Shown here piece by piece: positions 45,720 through 54,903 of a stretch of 64,000 nucleotides of DNA. Under the pieces are notes generated by a model, which was not told the DNA's origin, ran no database searches, and saw nothing but the letters and a program-made list of their open reading frames with translations. Source of the DNA: Aliiroseovarius zhejiangensis. Lineage in GTDB: Bacteria; Pseudomonadota; Alphaproteobacteria; Rhodobacterales; Rhodobacteraceae. Position 1 is the stretch's first letter. Every line of letters starts with the position of its first letter. Location: contig NZ_BNCH01000001.1 in the NCBI RefSeq assembly GCF_014656375.1, positions 620,001-684,000 on the forward strand. The letters are read 5' to 3'. A program made the position numbers and the translations under genes.

Positions 45720-47326
45720 CTGATTTTGCTCGCTGGGCAAGCGTTTTTCGCCCCGAGCGGTGTCTGTCGTCGCGCAAACGGCCGAAGTCGGGTGGATCAA
45801 GCCTCGAACCCGCAGCATTCTGGCCCGGCAGAGCCGCTTTTCCGCGCGGCAGACGGACCTGTCCTGCCGCTTTCGTTCAGCTTGGGCATGGATCGTGGTC
45901 ATGCGCATGACGGAGGCGTTCGAAGACGGCGGATGGCGGCAAGGACGGCCCGCACCATCGGGCCGGTGACGGCGACCTCGGCCAACTGGAAGGTAATGGC
46001 GCGGGCGTGGCGGACGACGCGGGCGCCGATCTTGATCAGCTTGAGTTGCAGGCTGGTCAACGACCAGTCCGCCATGGCCTCGGGCAGTTCGATGCAGCGC
46101 AGGAAGGTTGCCAGGTTGTAGGCCAGCGCGTGCAGTTGCAGCCGCACCTCGTTGTGCCGGAACTTCCGGCATGACAGCCGCGTCCAGCGAAAGGCATATT
46201 TGCCTTCCTTGATGTGCTGCTCTGCGGTGCCGCGCTGGTTGTAGAACCTCACCACCCAGTCTGGCTCCATCGGCAGGTTGGTGACGATGAAGCCGACTTT
46301 GGGGAACAGCTCGCCCGGATGCCATTCGATCTTGGCGATGACGCGGCGCGGCTTGTCCCAGGACGCCGCCTGATACTCGAAGTCCTCGAAGAACCGTTTG
46401 ACCTTGGTCAGCGAAGGCCGTCCCACGGGCCGTGTCAGCCGATGCGCGATCTTCTCGCGCAAGACGGCGTTGGCGGGCAGACGGATGGCGTAGAAGAACC
46501 TGGCTTCTTCCAGCCGCATATAGATCGCGGGGATCGCGTAGGCAGCGTCGGCCCGGAAGAAGCGTCCACCAAGGTCGCGGCCAGCATATCGGGCAATGAC
46601 GGGATCAAGGACATCCCGCCAGCCATCGGCGCTGTGGACATTGCCGTTACGCAGGGCGCAGCGCTCCAGCATGCCAAACTGGTTGAACAAGAAGATGGGG
46701 TGATAGCAGGTGCAGTCGAAATGCCCGTTCCAGGCAGCACCTTCCTGATCGCCGTGGGTGGGGCTGACCGAGCTGTCCATGTCCAGCACGATGTATTTCA
46801 ACCCGTTGCGGTCATGAAACCGGTCGATCCATTGGCCGTTCAGATCGGCCAGCGCCGCCCGGTTCGCGGCCAGAGCCAGCGTCTCGGTCTCGAACCGTCC
46901 CATCTGCGATGCCGAAGCAGCTTGCGCCTCGACGGCCCTGCCGCCAACGACCTGACGCATCACGGGATCGAGGGCCAAGCGGTCGGCATCGTTCACATCC
47001 TCGTATCCGGCCAGTCGTCCGAACACCGATTGCCGGAACAATCCGTCAAGCCGATGGAGCGTGTTCTTCCCGGTGCGGCTGTCTCGCAGCGCCTCCGACG
47101 CCAGATTGGACAGGCCGAGCACGTCATCAAGCTCGCGCATCACCAGCAGGCCACCGTCTGAACTGATCTGCGCACCACGGAACTCCAGACGCACACGGCG
47201 GTCGAAATCAACCCGATCTCCCCGCGCCAAGCCCGCACCCTCCAGGTGATCCATGAAACGCGCCCCTCGCAGCCGTCAACGCCATGATTTATATGCGAAA
47301 TATCACGATTACGACAGCGAAATCAG
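45720..47326. mobile_element. IS1380-family insertion sequence
   Basis: Element of about 1.6 kb with 11-base termini CTGATTTTGCT (45720-45730) and AGCGAAATCAG (47316-47326), which are inverted with one mismatch. It encodes one complete transposase. The flanking bases give no clear target duplication, consistent with later deletion of one side. Confidence 0.65.
45899..47254 (-). CDS. IS1380-family transposase
   Basis: 451 residues, full length. DDE-type transposase. The N-terminus RRVRLEFRGAQISSDGGLLV, catalytic-core strand YIVLDMDSSVSPTHGDQEGA and later FFRADAAYAIPAIYMRL, then RFYNQRGTAEQHIKEGKYAF with the C-terminal glutamate, match IS1380. It appears intact and so may still be active. Confidence 0.92.
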   Translation of the reverse strand: MDHLEGAGLARGDRVDFDRRVRLEFRGAQISSDGGLLVMRELDDVLGLSNLASEALRDSRTGKNTLHRLDGLFRQSVFGRLAGYEDVNDADRLALDPVMRQVVGGRAVEAQAASASQMGRFETETLALAANRAALADLNGQWIDRFHDRNGLKYIVLDMDSSVSPTHGDQEGAAWNGHFDCTCYHPIFLFNQFGMLERCALRNGNVHSADGWRDVLDPVIARYAGRDLGGRFFRADAAYAIPAIYMRLEEARFFYAIRLPANAVLREKIAHRLTRPVGRPSLTKVKRFFEDFEYQAASWDKPRRVIAKIEWHPGELFPKVGFIVTNLPMEPDWVVRFYNQRGTAEQHIKEGKYAFRWTRLSCRKFRHNEVRLQLHALAYNLATFLRCIELPEAMADWSLTSLQLKLIKIGARVVRHARAITFQLAEVAVTGPMVRAVLAAIRRLRTPPSCA

Positions 47327-47341
47327 CGACTTACTTGGAGA

Positions 47342-47587
47342 ATGTGGGATGCAGGCCATCACTGGTGCGAGTCGCTTCACAATACGATCCGGAATTACAC
47401 CGCGTCGAAACGGCGTCTTCAGGTTTCAAAATATCTCTTCACCGCAAGTTTGGATCCCTCTGCGGTCTTGGATCCGACTGGGCGCTACCTTTTGAAGGAT
47501 ACGTCAATTCGACATTACAACTTCGACGAAGTTGATATGATGGATTTAGACGACATGGAAAATGACCATGTGTATACTGTTAGTTGA
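47342..47587 (+). pseudogene. C-terminal fragment of gene upstream of hsdR
   Basis: Open frame of about 80 residues (CESLHNTIRNYTASKRRLQV, then GRYLLKDTSIRHYNFDEVDM) ending 8 bases before the hsdR ATG. It has no credible start of its own and lies right after the IS1380 end. Its strand and place between hsdS and hsdR match the truncated gene at 42848, so I read the two as halves of one gene split by about 4.1 kb of IS-borne DNA. Confidence 0.5.
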
Positions 47588-47595
47588 TAGATATT

Positions 47596-50500
47596 ATGAG
47601 CAAACACACCGAAATCCGTTTTGAAGATGCCATCATCGAAAGCCTGACCACGGCTGGCGGCTATGCCTTGGGCAACCCCGACGGCTTTGACGCCGAGCGC
47701 GGGCTGTTCCCTGACGATGTCATCGCCTTCATCGAGGCGACACAGGCCAAACGCTGGGCCAGCCTTCAGGAGTTCCACGGCGACCGCGCCAAGGGCACCT
47801 TGCTGGATTCGCTTTGCAAAGAGCTGTCGGCCAAAGGCTCGCTGCATGTGCTGCGCCACGGGTTCAAGTGTTTCGGCAAAACGTGGAAGCTGGCCTATTT
47901 CGCGCCCGCCTCGGGCATGAACCCCGACGCGCTGGCCGACTATGCCGCCAACCGCATGACCGCCACGCGGCAGGTGCATTTCGACCCCAAGAAAAAGGGC
48001 CTCTCGCTCGATCTGGTACTGTCGGTCAACGGCCTGCCCATCGTGACGATGGAGCTGAAGAACCAGATGTCCGGCCAGACGGTCGAACACGCCAAGAAGC
48101 AGTACAAGTTCGACCGCGATCCAACCTGCCCGATTTTCCGTTTCAAGGAACGGGCGTTGGTGCATTTCGCCGTCGATACCGATCTGGCCTCTATGACGAC
48201 ACGGCTGAGCGGGTCGAAGACGGTGTTCTTGCCGTTCAACAAGGGGCATGGGCACGGCGCGGGCAATCCGCCGGATGAGGACAACTACCGCACCGCTTAT
48301 CTGTGGGAAGAGGTTCTGACCAAGGATAGCCTGATGGATATCCTGGCGCGTTTTCTGCACCTCGAGGTGAAGGAAACCAAGGTGGTGACCGCGCGCGGGA
48401 TCAAGACCTCGCGCAAGGAAACGATGATCTTCCCGCGTTATCACCAGCTGGATTCCGTGCGGAAGCTAGTGGCCGACGCCAAGACACAAGGCCCTAGCCA
48501 CAATTACCTGATCCAGCACTCGGCCGGGTCCGGTAAGTCTAACTCGATAGCCTGGCTGGCGCATCGCTTGTCGAGCCTTCACGATGAGAATGATCAGAAG
48601 GTGTTCAGCACGGTGGTGGTGATCACTGACCGGCGCGTTCTGGATCAGCAGCTGCAGGACACGATCTATCAGTTCGAGCATAAACAAGGCGTGGTCGAGA
48701 AGATCGACGAGAATACTCAGCAGCTGGCCAAGGCGCTGTCAGGTGGCGTGCCGATCGTAATCACGACGATCCAGAAGTTCCCTTTCATCGCGCAGGCATT
48801 GGACACGCTGTCCAAGAAGGGTGAAGGTGTTCAGATCGACACGACCGGCAAGAGCTTTGCCGTGATCGTAGACGAGGCGCACAGCTCCCAAAGTGGTGAG
48901 ACTGCCATGGAGCTGCGCAAGGTGCTGAACCGTGAAGGCATCGCGGCCACGATTGCCGAACAGATCATCGATGATGAGGAGGAGCAGAACCTTTCCGACG
49001 AAGCGAAAGAAGCCCTGTTCCAGGAGATGCTCAAGCGTCCCCGCCAGAAGAACATCAGCTTTTTTGCTTTCACTGCGACGCCGAAATTCAAGACGCTGGC
49101 GGTGTTCAATGAGCCGGGACCGAACGGGAAGCCCCCCTTTCACCACTACTCCATGAGGCAAGCCATCGAAGAAGGCTTCATCATGGACGTGCTCAAGAAT
49201 TACACGACCTACAAAGCCTACTACGGGCTAATCAAGTCGATCGAAGATGACCCTGAAGTCCCGCGCAAGAAGGCCGCCAAGCAGCTTGCGCGTTTCATGA
49301 GCTTGCACCCGCACAATATCGCGCAAAAGGTGGAAGTAATCATTGAGCACTTCCGCCATCATACGCGTCATAAGATTGGTGGCCGCGCGAAAGCGATGGT
49401 GGTCACCGGATCGCGCTTGCATGCGGTTCGCTATAAATTGGCTTTCGACAAATATGTCAAAGACAAAGGCTACGGCGACATCAAGGCACTGGTGGCGTTT
49501 TCCGGTTCGGTGAAGGATCCCGACTTCCCCGACAAGGAGTACACCGAAGTCGGGATGAACAAGGGCATCAAAGAAAGCGAATTGCCAGAGAAGTTCGGCA
49601 CTGAAGAATACCAGGTGCTGCTCGTGGCCGACAAATATCAGACCGGTTTCGACCAACCTTTGCTTCACACCATGTATGTGGACAAGCGTTTGTCAGGCAT
49701 TCAGGCGGTCCAAACGCTGTCTCGCCTCAACAGACGGACAGCGGGCAAGGAAGACACCTTCGTGCTGGATTTCGTCAACGAACGCGATGAGATTTTCCAA
49801 TCGTTCAAGGATTATTACGAAACCACCGACGCGGGTGAAGCGCCGGATCCGCACCAGCTCTATGAACTGCAGCATTCAATTGAAGAATGGCGTGTTTTTG
49901 GCAGCGATGAAGTCGATCAGGTTTGCGAAATCTGGTTCAAGAATCGCAAAGAACCGACTGCTTCCGATCATCGCAACATGAATGCTTTGATTGACTTGGC
50001 TGTTGAACGCTTTGCGGCTCTGGAAGATGCCGACCGCGAGCTACTGCGTGGCAAACTCACCAGTTTCCGAAACCTTTACGCTTTCTTGTCTCAGGTCGTA
50101 CCATATCAGGATTCAGACCAGGAAAAGCTCTACACCTACCTTCGCCTTCTTATCCCGAAACTGCCGAAACGCGCCGAGGACGATCCATTCCAACTCGGTG
50201 ACGAGGTAGAGCTACAATACTACCGGCTGCAAAAGATCAGCGAGGGTGGCATCGACCTTTCGCAAGGTGAAGCTGAACCACTGAAAGGGCCAACGGAAGT
50301 AGGATCAGGGGTTTCTAAAGATGAAGCTGTCCAGCTAAGTTTGCTGGTCGACACGTTGAATGAGCGGTTTGGGACCGAATTCGATAAGGCTGACGAGCTG
50401 TTCTTCGATCAGGTAGTAGAGGTGGCAACAGGGAAAGAAAAGTTGCGCGAAGCCGCGCGGGCAAACACGTTGGATAACTTCTCCTTGGTCTTCAACTCCA

Positions 50501-50655
50501 TGCTTGAAGGCATGTTCATTGAACGCATGGAAGGCAATGAAGAGATCTTTGCCAAACTAATGAACGATGATCGGTTTCGGGAGGCTGCTGCGAACGGCCT
50601 CGTGAAGCGAGTTTATGATTCAATCGTCGGTAAAGAAGCCCCCTCAGCGGACTGA
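47596..50655 (+). CDS. hsdR: Type I restriction endonuclease subunit HsdR
   Basis: 1019 residues from ATG 47596. N-terminal nuclease domain with LVLSVNGLPIVTMELKNQ (about 140-157, the ExK motif), then SF2 translocase: Walker A SAGSGKSNS (about 308) and DEAH in VDEAHSSQSGE (about 428). It is complete, with a helical C-terminal region that docks on HsdM. With HsdM and HsdS it would cleave unmodified DNA at a distance. Activity depends on the half-size HsdS working. Confidence 0.93.
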   Translation: MSKHTEIRFEDAIIESLTTAGGYALGNPDGFDAERGLFPDDVIAFIEATQAKRWASLQEFHGDRAKGTLLDSLCKELSAKGSLHVLRHGFKCFGKTWKLAYFAPASGMNPDALADYAANRMTATRQVHFDPKKKGLSLDLVLSVNGLPIVTMELKNQMSGQTVEHAKKQYKFDRDPTCPIFRFKERALVHFAVDTDLASMTTRLSGSKTVFLPFNKGHGHGAGNPPDEDNYRTAYLWEEVLTKDSLMDILARFLHLEVKETKVVTARGIKTSRKETMIFPRYHQLDSVRKLVADAKTQGPSHNYLIQHSAGSGKSNSIAWLAHRLSSLHDENDQKVFSTVVVITDRRVLDQQLQDTIYQFEHKQGVVEKIDENTQQLAKALSGGVPIVITTIQKFPFIAQALDTLSKKGEGVQIDTTGKSFAVIVDEAHSSQSGETAMELRKVLNREGIAATIAEQIIDDEEEQNLSDEAKEALFQEMLKRPRQKNISFFAFTATPKFKTLAVFNEPGPNGKPPFHHYSMRQAIEEGFIMDVLKNYTTYKAYYGLIKSIEDDPEVPRKKAAKQLARFMSLHPHNIAQKVEVIIEHFRHHTRHKIGGRAKAMVVTGSRLHAVRYKLAFDKYVKDKGYGDIKALVAFSGSVKDPDFPDKEYTEVGMNKGIKESELPEKFGTEEYQVLLVADKYQTGFDQPLLHTMYVDKRLSGIQAVQTLSRLNRRTAGKEDTFVLDFVNERDEIFQSFKDYYETTDAGEAPDPHQLYELQHSIEEWRVFGSDEVDQVCEIWFKNRKEPTASDHRNMNALIDLAVERFAALEDADRELLRGKLTSFRNLYAFLSQVVPYQDSDQEKLYTYLRLLIPKLPKRAEDDPFQLGDEVELQYYRLQKISEGGIDLSQGEAEPLKGPTEVGSGVSKDEAVQLSLLVDTLNERFGTEFDKADELFFDQVVEVATGKEKLREAARANTLDNFSLVFNSMLEGMFIERMEGNEEIFAKLMNDDRFREAAANGLVKRVYDSIVGKEAPSAD

Positions 50656-50690
50656 ACGCCGCCGACCGCAGTATTGGAGTTAGTTAGTCG

Positions 50691-50789
50691 ATGTTCCGCG
50701 TTGATTTGAAACAAAATTACTTGCTTCGCCTCATGTTCGTCTCTTTGAACATCAAGGCCACTGAGGCGGAAGTGCAGGCGGTGCTATGA
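50691..50789 (+). CDS. Short leader ORF duplicating a downstream gene start
   Basis: 32-residue frame beginning MFRVDLKQNYLLRL. Its first 20 bases are identical to the start of the gene at 51275 (MFRVDLNQNRLSRL), after which it diverges. It ends in an ATGA overlap with the gene at 50786. It may be a coupling leader or the scar of a gene insertion that duplicated the acceptor gene's start. Confidence 0.4.
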   Translation: MFRVDLKQNYLLRLMFVSLNIKATEAEVQAVL

Positions 50790-51265
50790 GCGAGGACATC
50801 AAGGTGTTTAGCGTGGACGATGAAACCGAAGCTTGGATGCTCTGCCGAGCCGATGCCGAAGTGTTGGCTGATATCCTGCAAGAACTGTGGAGTTGGAAGG
50901 CCGGTCTGGCCAGTGGCCAAGACATGCTCGCACTTGGGGCCGCAATTACGGCAATCGAGAGCATCCTTGAAAAGGACTACCGGGGATGTGGCGTGCAGGT
51001 CGGCTGGACGCTGCGCCCCGAGATGATGGAAGGTGTCTCCGTCGATTTGGCTATCAGCGACGACGGCATCGCACTCGGCAAGACGGAGTTCGTCCCAACC
51101 GGGCAAAACAATAGTTGTGACCATGCTTGCAAGACCTTGGCTTTCCTGAACGACGACGGTGGATTTGACGTCTCCGCCATCGGGCGCTGGCTCGAATTGG
51201 TTGTGAATGTGAAAGGCGACCAAGCGAAGTTCGACAGTGAGATTACTTGGCTGCAAGAGTACTGA
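50786..51265 (+). CDS. Unknown protein in type I RM operon
   Basis: 159 residues, acidic, no signal or membrane segment: helical first half (ADAEVLADILQELWSWKAGL) and beta-rich second half with GVSVDLAISDDGIALGKTEF. No family recognised. It is flanked by two copies of the same gene-start sequence (50691 and 51275), suggesting it was inserted between them as a unit. Its tight coupling suggests that it is expressed with the RM genes. Confidence 0.58.
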   Translation: MSEDIKVFSVDDETEAWMLCRADAEVLADILQELWSWKAGLASGQDMLALGAAITAIESILEKDYRGCGVQVGWTLRPEMMEGVSVDLAISDDGIALGKTEFVPTGQNNSCDHACKTLAFLNDDGGFDVSAIGRWLELVVNVKGDQAKFDSEITWLQEY

Positions 51266-51274
51266 GAAGAAAAT

Positions 51275-52411
51275 ATGTTCCGCGTTGATTTGAACCAAAA
51301 CCGTTTGTCCCGCCTGACCCAGAAGCGCTTTTCTGACTTGAACCTGCGCGAGCGTGACCACTTGCAGGAGTGGCTGGCCAACCAACCTGATGCCCTCGGG
51401 GAGGAATTGCTGATCATTCAGAAGGAGTTCGACGGGTTTGATGAAACCCGCGAACGCCTGGATCTCTTGGCGCTCGACAAAGACGGCAACCTCGTTGTGA
51501 TCGAGAACAAACTCGATGACAGCGGGAGAGATGTGACCTGGCAGGCGTTGAAGTACACCGCCTACGTCTCCGGCCTGACCAAGACGCAGATCGTCGATAT
51601 CTACCAGCAATACCTCGACCGCTATGCGGGCGGCGGCAATGCGGCCGTGCGGATCTGCGAGTTCATGGAAGTCGAGGAGTTAGAGGAGACCGTCCTGAAC
51701 CCCGGCAATGACCAGCGCATGATTTTTATCGCAGCCAATTTTCGGCGTGAGGTCACGGCAACGGTCCTGTGGCTCCTCAGCCGCGGAATTCGCGCACAAT
51801 GCTTCAAGGTGACTCCGTATTCGTTTGGCGACGAGCTGATGGTCGACATTCAACAGATTATTCCCACGCCTGAGGCGGCGGACTTCATGATCGGAATGTC
51901 GAGCAAAGAAAACGAAGAGAAAGCCATCCAGGACACGCAGAAAAAGCGGCACAAGCTACGCTTGGACTTCTGGGAAGCTGCCCTTGAACAGCTGCGCATT
52001 GAAGGCGTTACGCTATACCAAAATATCAGTCCGACGAAGGATCACTGGCTCAGCGCAGGATCTGGGACGCGGTCTTGCCCCTATCAGATGATCTTCTCGC
52101 GAGATGAAGCGCGCGTCGAGATAAGCTTGCAGCGCTCTGAAACTGCAGAGAACAAATGGCTGTTCGATCAGCTCTATGGCCAGAAAGATGCGATCGAAGC
52201 AGCGTTTGGGGCCGAACTCGATTGGCGGCGCATGGACGATAAGAAGGCCAGCCGCATTGTCTATGCTCAACCCTTCGACGGCTTCAACAGGGAAGCGTGG
52301 CCCGAGATGATTGGTTGGCTTGTGGCTCATATCCAAAAACTGGAAGCGGCCTTCAGTGAACCCCTTTCGCGCCTGAACCGTCAGGTTCGGTCGCAAGATG
52401 AAGCGACTTAG
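51275..52411 (+). CDS. DUF4268 / NucS-like nuclease-fold protein
   Basis: 378 residues. N-terminal nuclease-like domain with LDLLALDKDGNLVVIENKLD followed by DVTWQALKYTAYVSGL (about 68-105), the D...ExK pattern of RecB/NucS-like folds. The C-terminal part, from about 220, matches DUF4268 (LRLDFWEAALEQL, then ISLQRSETAENKWLFDQLYG). Such genes often accompany type I RM systems. Direct role unknown; a modification-sensitive nuclease is possible. Confidence 0.78.
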   Translation: MFRVDLNQNRLSRLTQKRFSDLNLRERDHLQEWLANQPDALGEELLIIQKEFDGFDETRERLDLLALDKDGNLVVIENKLDDSGRDVTWQALKYTAYVSGLTKTQIVDIYQQYLDRYAGGGNAAVRICEFMEVEELEETVLNPGNDQRMIFIAANFRREVTATVLWLLSRGIRAQCFKVTPYSFGDELMVDIQQIIPTPEAADFMIGMSSKENEEKAIQDTQKKRHKLRLDFWEAALEQLRIEGVTLYQNISPTKDHWLSAGSGTRSCPYQMIFSRDEARVEISLQRSETAENKWLFDQLYGQKDAIEAAFGAELDWRRMDDKKASRIVYAQPFDGFNREAWPEMIGWLVAHIQKLEAAFSEPLSRLNRQVRSQDEAT

Positions 52412-52424
52412 CTGAGGATCCAGT

Positions 52425-52540
52425 TTTCAGGAATGAAGGCCAAGACGGGAAACCCGCCCTGGCGCTCAGGTCATTCCGTGACCGGATCTTCATCGCGGCG
52501 CGGGAAGGCGACCATTTCGACGTCGGGGATCCTATCGACA
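52425..52540 (-). pseudogene. 3' remnant of a copy of the gene at 54706
   Basis: The reverse strand reads PDVEMVAFPRRDEDPVTE and stop, nearly identical to the C-terminus of the intact gene at 54706 (PDVEMVAFPRRDEEPVTE). The terminator-like GC stem after it is also present in decayed form. It is a truncated duplicate; the 5' part is replaced by sequence leading to the UDG gene. Confidence 0.6.
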
Positions 52541-52597
52541 GTGCGACCTCACAACTGAGGCAGCCCAATTTCGCATGCTTTGGGCCGTCCGCCGACT

Positions 52598-53128
52598 TCA
52601 CGGAACTGCAGCGAACTGGTCTTCAGCCCAGCGGCGGATCTTGTCCTCTCTCGGCATGCCTCGATATTGGCGCGGAGTATTCCAAGCTTGGGTTGATGGG
52701 TGCCCTGTTCGGTAGGCTCTTATGTCAGGCATATGCGCTTCAAACACTTCGTGGGCGAACTGTGCCGCCTTTCCCAAATAAACGATGATTTCGGGCTGAA
52801 CGCGTTGCAAACGGGCAATGAGCCTAGCTCGGTTCTCGGGTGCCAGAACGTCCTGTTTGCGAGGCTGCGTACTCCCATCATATCCCTCGCGCTCGGGATA
52901 TCTTGGCAGTGAATGCGCATTGACTAAGCTGTAGGCATCCAGTTGCAGCGATGGAAAAACCAGCGGATGCAGGACCTGCAAGCATCGGAGCATGATTTCA
53001 AGATTTTGTCCGGACTGCCCTGCGAAAGGCCGTCCGTCCCGTTCTTCTTCACGTCCAGGACAGGCCCCGACCAACAGTACTCTTGGATGTACATCGACAA
53101 ATCTGAAATCAGCAGCGTTCCTACACAT
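52598..53128 (-). CDS. Uracil-DNA glycosylase superfamily protein
   Basis: 176 residues. Motif VLLVGACPGREEERDGRPFA followed by GQSGQNLE matches the active-site region of family 4/5-like UDGs (GExPGxxEDxxGRPFVGxSG). The second motif region near the end is TGHPSTQAWN, with His and Ser in place. Iron-sulphur cysteines of family 4 are not evident, so function may differ from classical uracil removal. It is the last gene before the IS5-family insertion. Confidence 0.72.
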   Translation of the reverse strand: MCRNAADFRFVDVHPRVLLVGACPGREEERDGRPFAGQSGQNLEIMLRCLQVLHPLVFPSLQLDAYSLVNAHSLPRYPEREGYDGSTQPRKQDVLAPENRARLIARLQRVQPEIIVYLGKAAQFAHEVFEAHMPDIRAYRTGHPSTQAWNTPRQYRGMPREDKIRRWAEDQFAAVP

Positions 53129-53282
53129 CTCGAAAACCTAGCCGACCATGATCGGAAACCCAAGGGCACTGGCGACGGGGTGCGAATACATCCTTACAGT
53201 CCAGCCGATAGTGAAGTGAATACCGCAGAAATCGATCGGCCATGCCCACGAAATTTCACCTGAAAGCCGAACTACAGCTTAG

Positions 53283-54649
53283 CAGGCTGCTGAAAAAGGC
53301 CGGTCTCGACGCGGTTTCGAGAACATGATTCACTTCCGGCACGGCAGCGGCAGTGAGGGTGACGATGCGTGGGACGGACGAAGTGAGCGGATCGCTGTTC
53401 AGCTATGTGGACCTTGATGAGCGGGTCCCAGCGGGTCATCCACTTCGCAAGATCCGGCAGATCGTGAACGACGCGCTGGCGAGCCTCGATGCCGAGTTCG
53501 GTGCGCTCTACACCGACTTCGGCCGCCCCTCCATTGCGCCGGAGCGCTTGATCCGGGCGAGCCTTCTCCAGATCCTGTTCTCGATCCGCTCGGAGCGGCA
53601 GCTGATGGAGCAGATGGATTACAACCTGCTGTTCCGGTGGTTCGTCGGCCTTGGCATCGACGACGCTGTCTGGGTCCCCACGGTGTTCAGCAAGAACCGC
53701 GACCGGCTGCTGACCACCGACATGTCGCGCAAGGTCATGGCCGCGATCCTCGCGCACCCTGAGGTCAAGCCACTGCTGTCGGACGAGCACTTCTCGGTCG
53801 ACGGCACCCTGGTCAAGGCGTGGGCATCCATGAAGAGCTTTCAGCCAAAACATGGCGCGCCGCCGCCGCACGACGATGATCCCGGCGGGCCACCGCCACC
53901 AACTGACGAGACCTCCGCCAACACCGGACAGCCCCAACAGACCGAGACCCAACCGATGCCCGACACGCCCCGCCAAACACGCAACGCCGAAGTGGACTTC
54001 CGCGGCCAGAAGCGCTCGAACGCGACCCATGCCTCGGTCACGGACCCAGATGCCCGTCTTTACAAGAAGGCGCCGGGTGCCGCGGCGATGCTGTGCTTCA
54101 TGGGGCATACGCTGATGGAGAACCGAAACGGCCTGGTTGTGCAGGCGGAACTGACCCACGCCGACGGCCATGGCGAGCGCAAGGCGGCACTCGAGATGAT
54201 CAATCGGCACTCACCAGGCTCGACCCGGCGCCTGACGCTCGGGGCGGACAAGGGATATGACAGTGCTGACTTCATCGCCGATCTCAGGCGCATGGTCGTG
54301 ACACCGCACGTCGCGCAGAAGGCCCGGCATTCCGCCATCGACGGACGGACTACCCAGCATCCCGGCTATGCCCTTTCCCAGCGGCGCCGGAAGAAGATTG
54401 AGGAACCGTTCGGCTGGGCCAAGACCGTCGGCGGCATGGCTCAGACCGTTCATCGCGGCCTCGACAGGGTTCGCGCGCAGTTCACCATGACCATGGCGGC
54501 CTGCAACCTCGCAAGGCTCCCGAAACTCCTGGCGGCCTGATGAACAAAGCAACCCAGACCTGGCGTCTGCCGCCGGTGCCGCAGAAAACCGCCTTGAAAT
54601 CCATGCGGCAGGAACAACGTCCTTCAAGCCCGACTTCTTCAGCAGCCTG
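53283..54649. mobile_element. IS5-family insertion sequence with TTAG target duplication
   Basis: 1367 bases. Ends CAGGCTGCTGAAAAAGG (left) and, read in reverse, CAGGCTGCTGAAGAAGTCGG (right) form near-perfect inverted repeats. The element is flanked by TTAG at 53279-53282 and at 54650-54653, a clean 4-base duplication. This marks a recent, simple insertion. Confidence 0.9.
53365..54540 (+). CDS. IS5-family transposase
   Basis: 391 residues from ATG 53365. N-terminal domain with GRPSIAPERLIRASLLQILF and SERQLMEQMDYNLLFRWFVG. DDE core: DEHFSVDGTLVKAWASMKSF, LGADKGYDSADFI and RKKIEEPFGWAKTVGG. A proline-rich insert lies near residues 165-215. Complete and probably active. Confidence 0.92.
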   Translation: MRGTDEVSGSLFSYVDLDERVPAGHPLRKIRQIVNDALASLDAEFGALYTDFGRPSIAPERLIRASLLQILFSIRSERQLMEQMDYNLLFRWFVGLGIDDAVWVPTVFSKNRDRLLTTDMSRKVMAAILAHPEVKPLLSDEHFSVDGTLVKAWASMKSFQPKHGAPPPHDDDPGGPPPPTDETSANTGQPQQTETQPMPDTPRQTRNAEVDFRGQKRSNATHASVTDPDARLYKKAPGAAAMLCFMGHTLMENRNGLVVQAELTHADGHGERKAALEMINRHSPGSTRRLTLGADKGYDSADFIADLRRMVVTPHVAQKARHSAIDGRTTQHPGYALSQRRRKKIEEPFGWAKTVGGMAQTVHRGLDRVRAQFTMTMAACNLARLPKLLAA

Positions 54650-54672
54650 TTAGTTCTATCGCCTCAGAAGAA

Positions 54673-54699
54673 AGCCAGGGCGGGCGACCCGCCCTGGCA
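54673..54699 (-). terminator. Rho-independent terminator of gene at 54706
   Basis: Perfect 10-base stem CCAGGGCGGG-CGA-CCCGCCCTGG. It is followed in the direction of transcription by a pyrimidine/T-rich run (CTTTCTTCT), starting a few bases after the stop codon at 54706. A decayed version accompanies the remnant at 52425. Confidence 0.7.
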
Positions 54700-54705
54700 C
54701 TGAGG

Positions 54706-54903
54706 TCATTCGGTGACCGGTTCTTCATCGCGGCGCGGGAAGGCGACCATTTCGACATCGGGAAACATGCTGTGCTTGACGTTGATCGACGTGATGTTGC
54801 CGCTGTCGTCGGTGTTGACGAAGAGGACACCGCAGCGGTCCCAGAAGTTCTTGCCATCTTTTTCGCCGGATTTGACGTTCAGTTTCAGAGTTTGAGTAGC
54901 CAT
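54706..54903 (-). CDS. Small conserved unknown protein
   Basis: 65 residues, MATQTLKLNVKSGEKDGKNF then WDRCGVLFVNTDDSGNITSI. It is a compact beta-rich domain, cytoplasmic. RBS GTGAGGATC upstream and a strong terminator downstream give a complete transcription unit. A 3' fragment of a second copy lies at 52425, so the locus was once duplicated. No name assigned. Confidence 0.68.
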   Translation of the reverse strand: MATQTLKLNVKSGEKDGKNFWDRCGVLFVNTDDSGNITSINVKHSMFPDVEMVAFPRRDEEPVTE

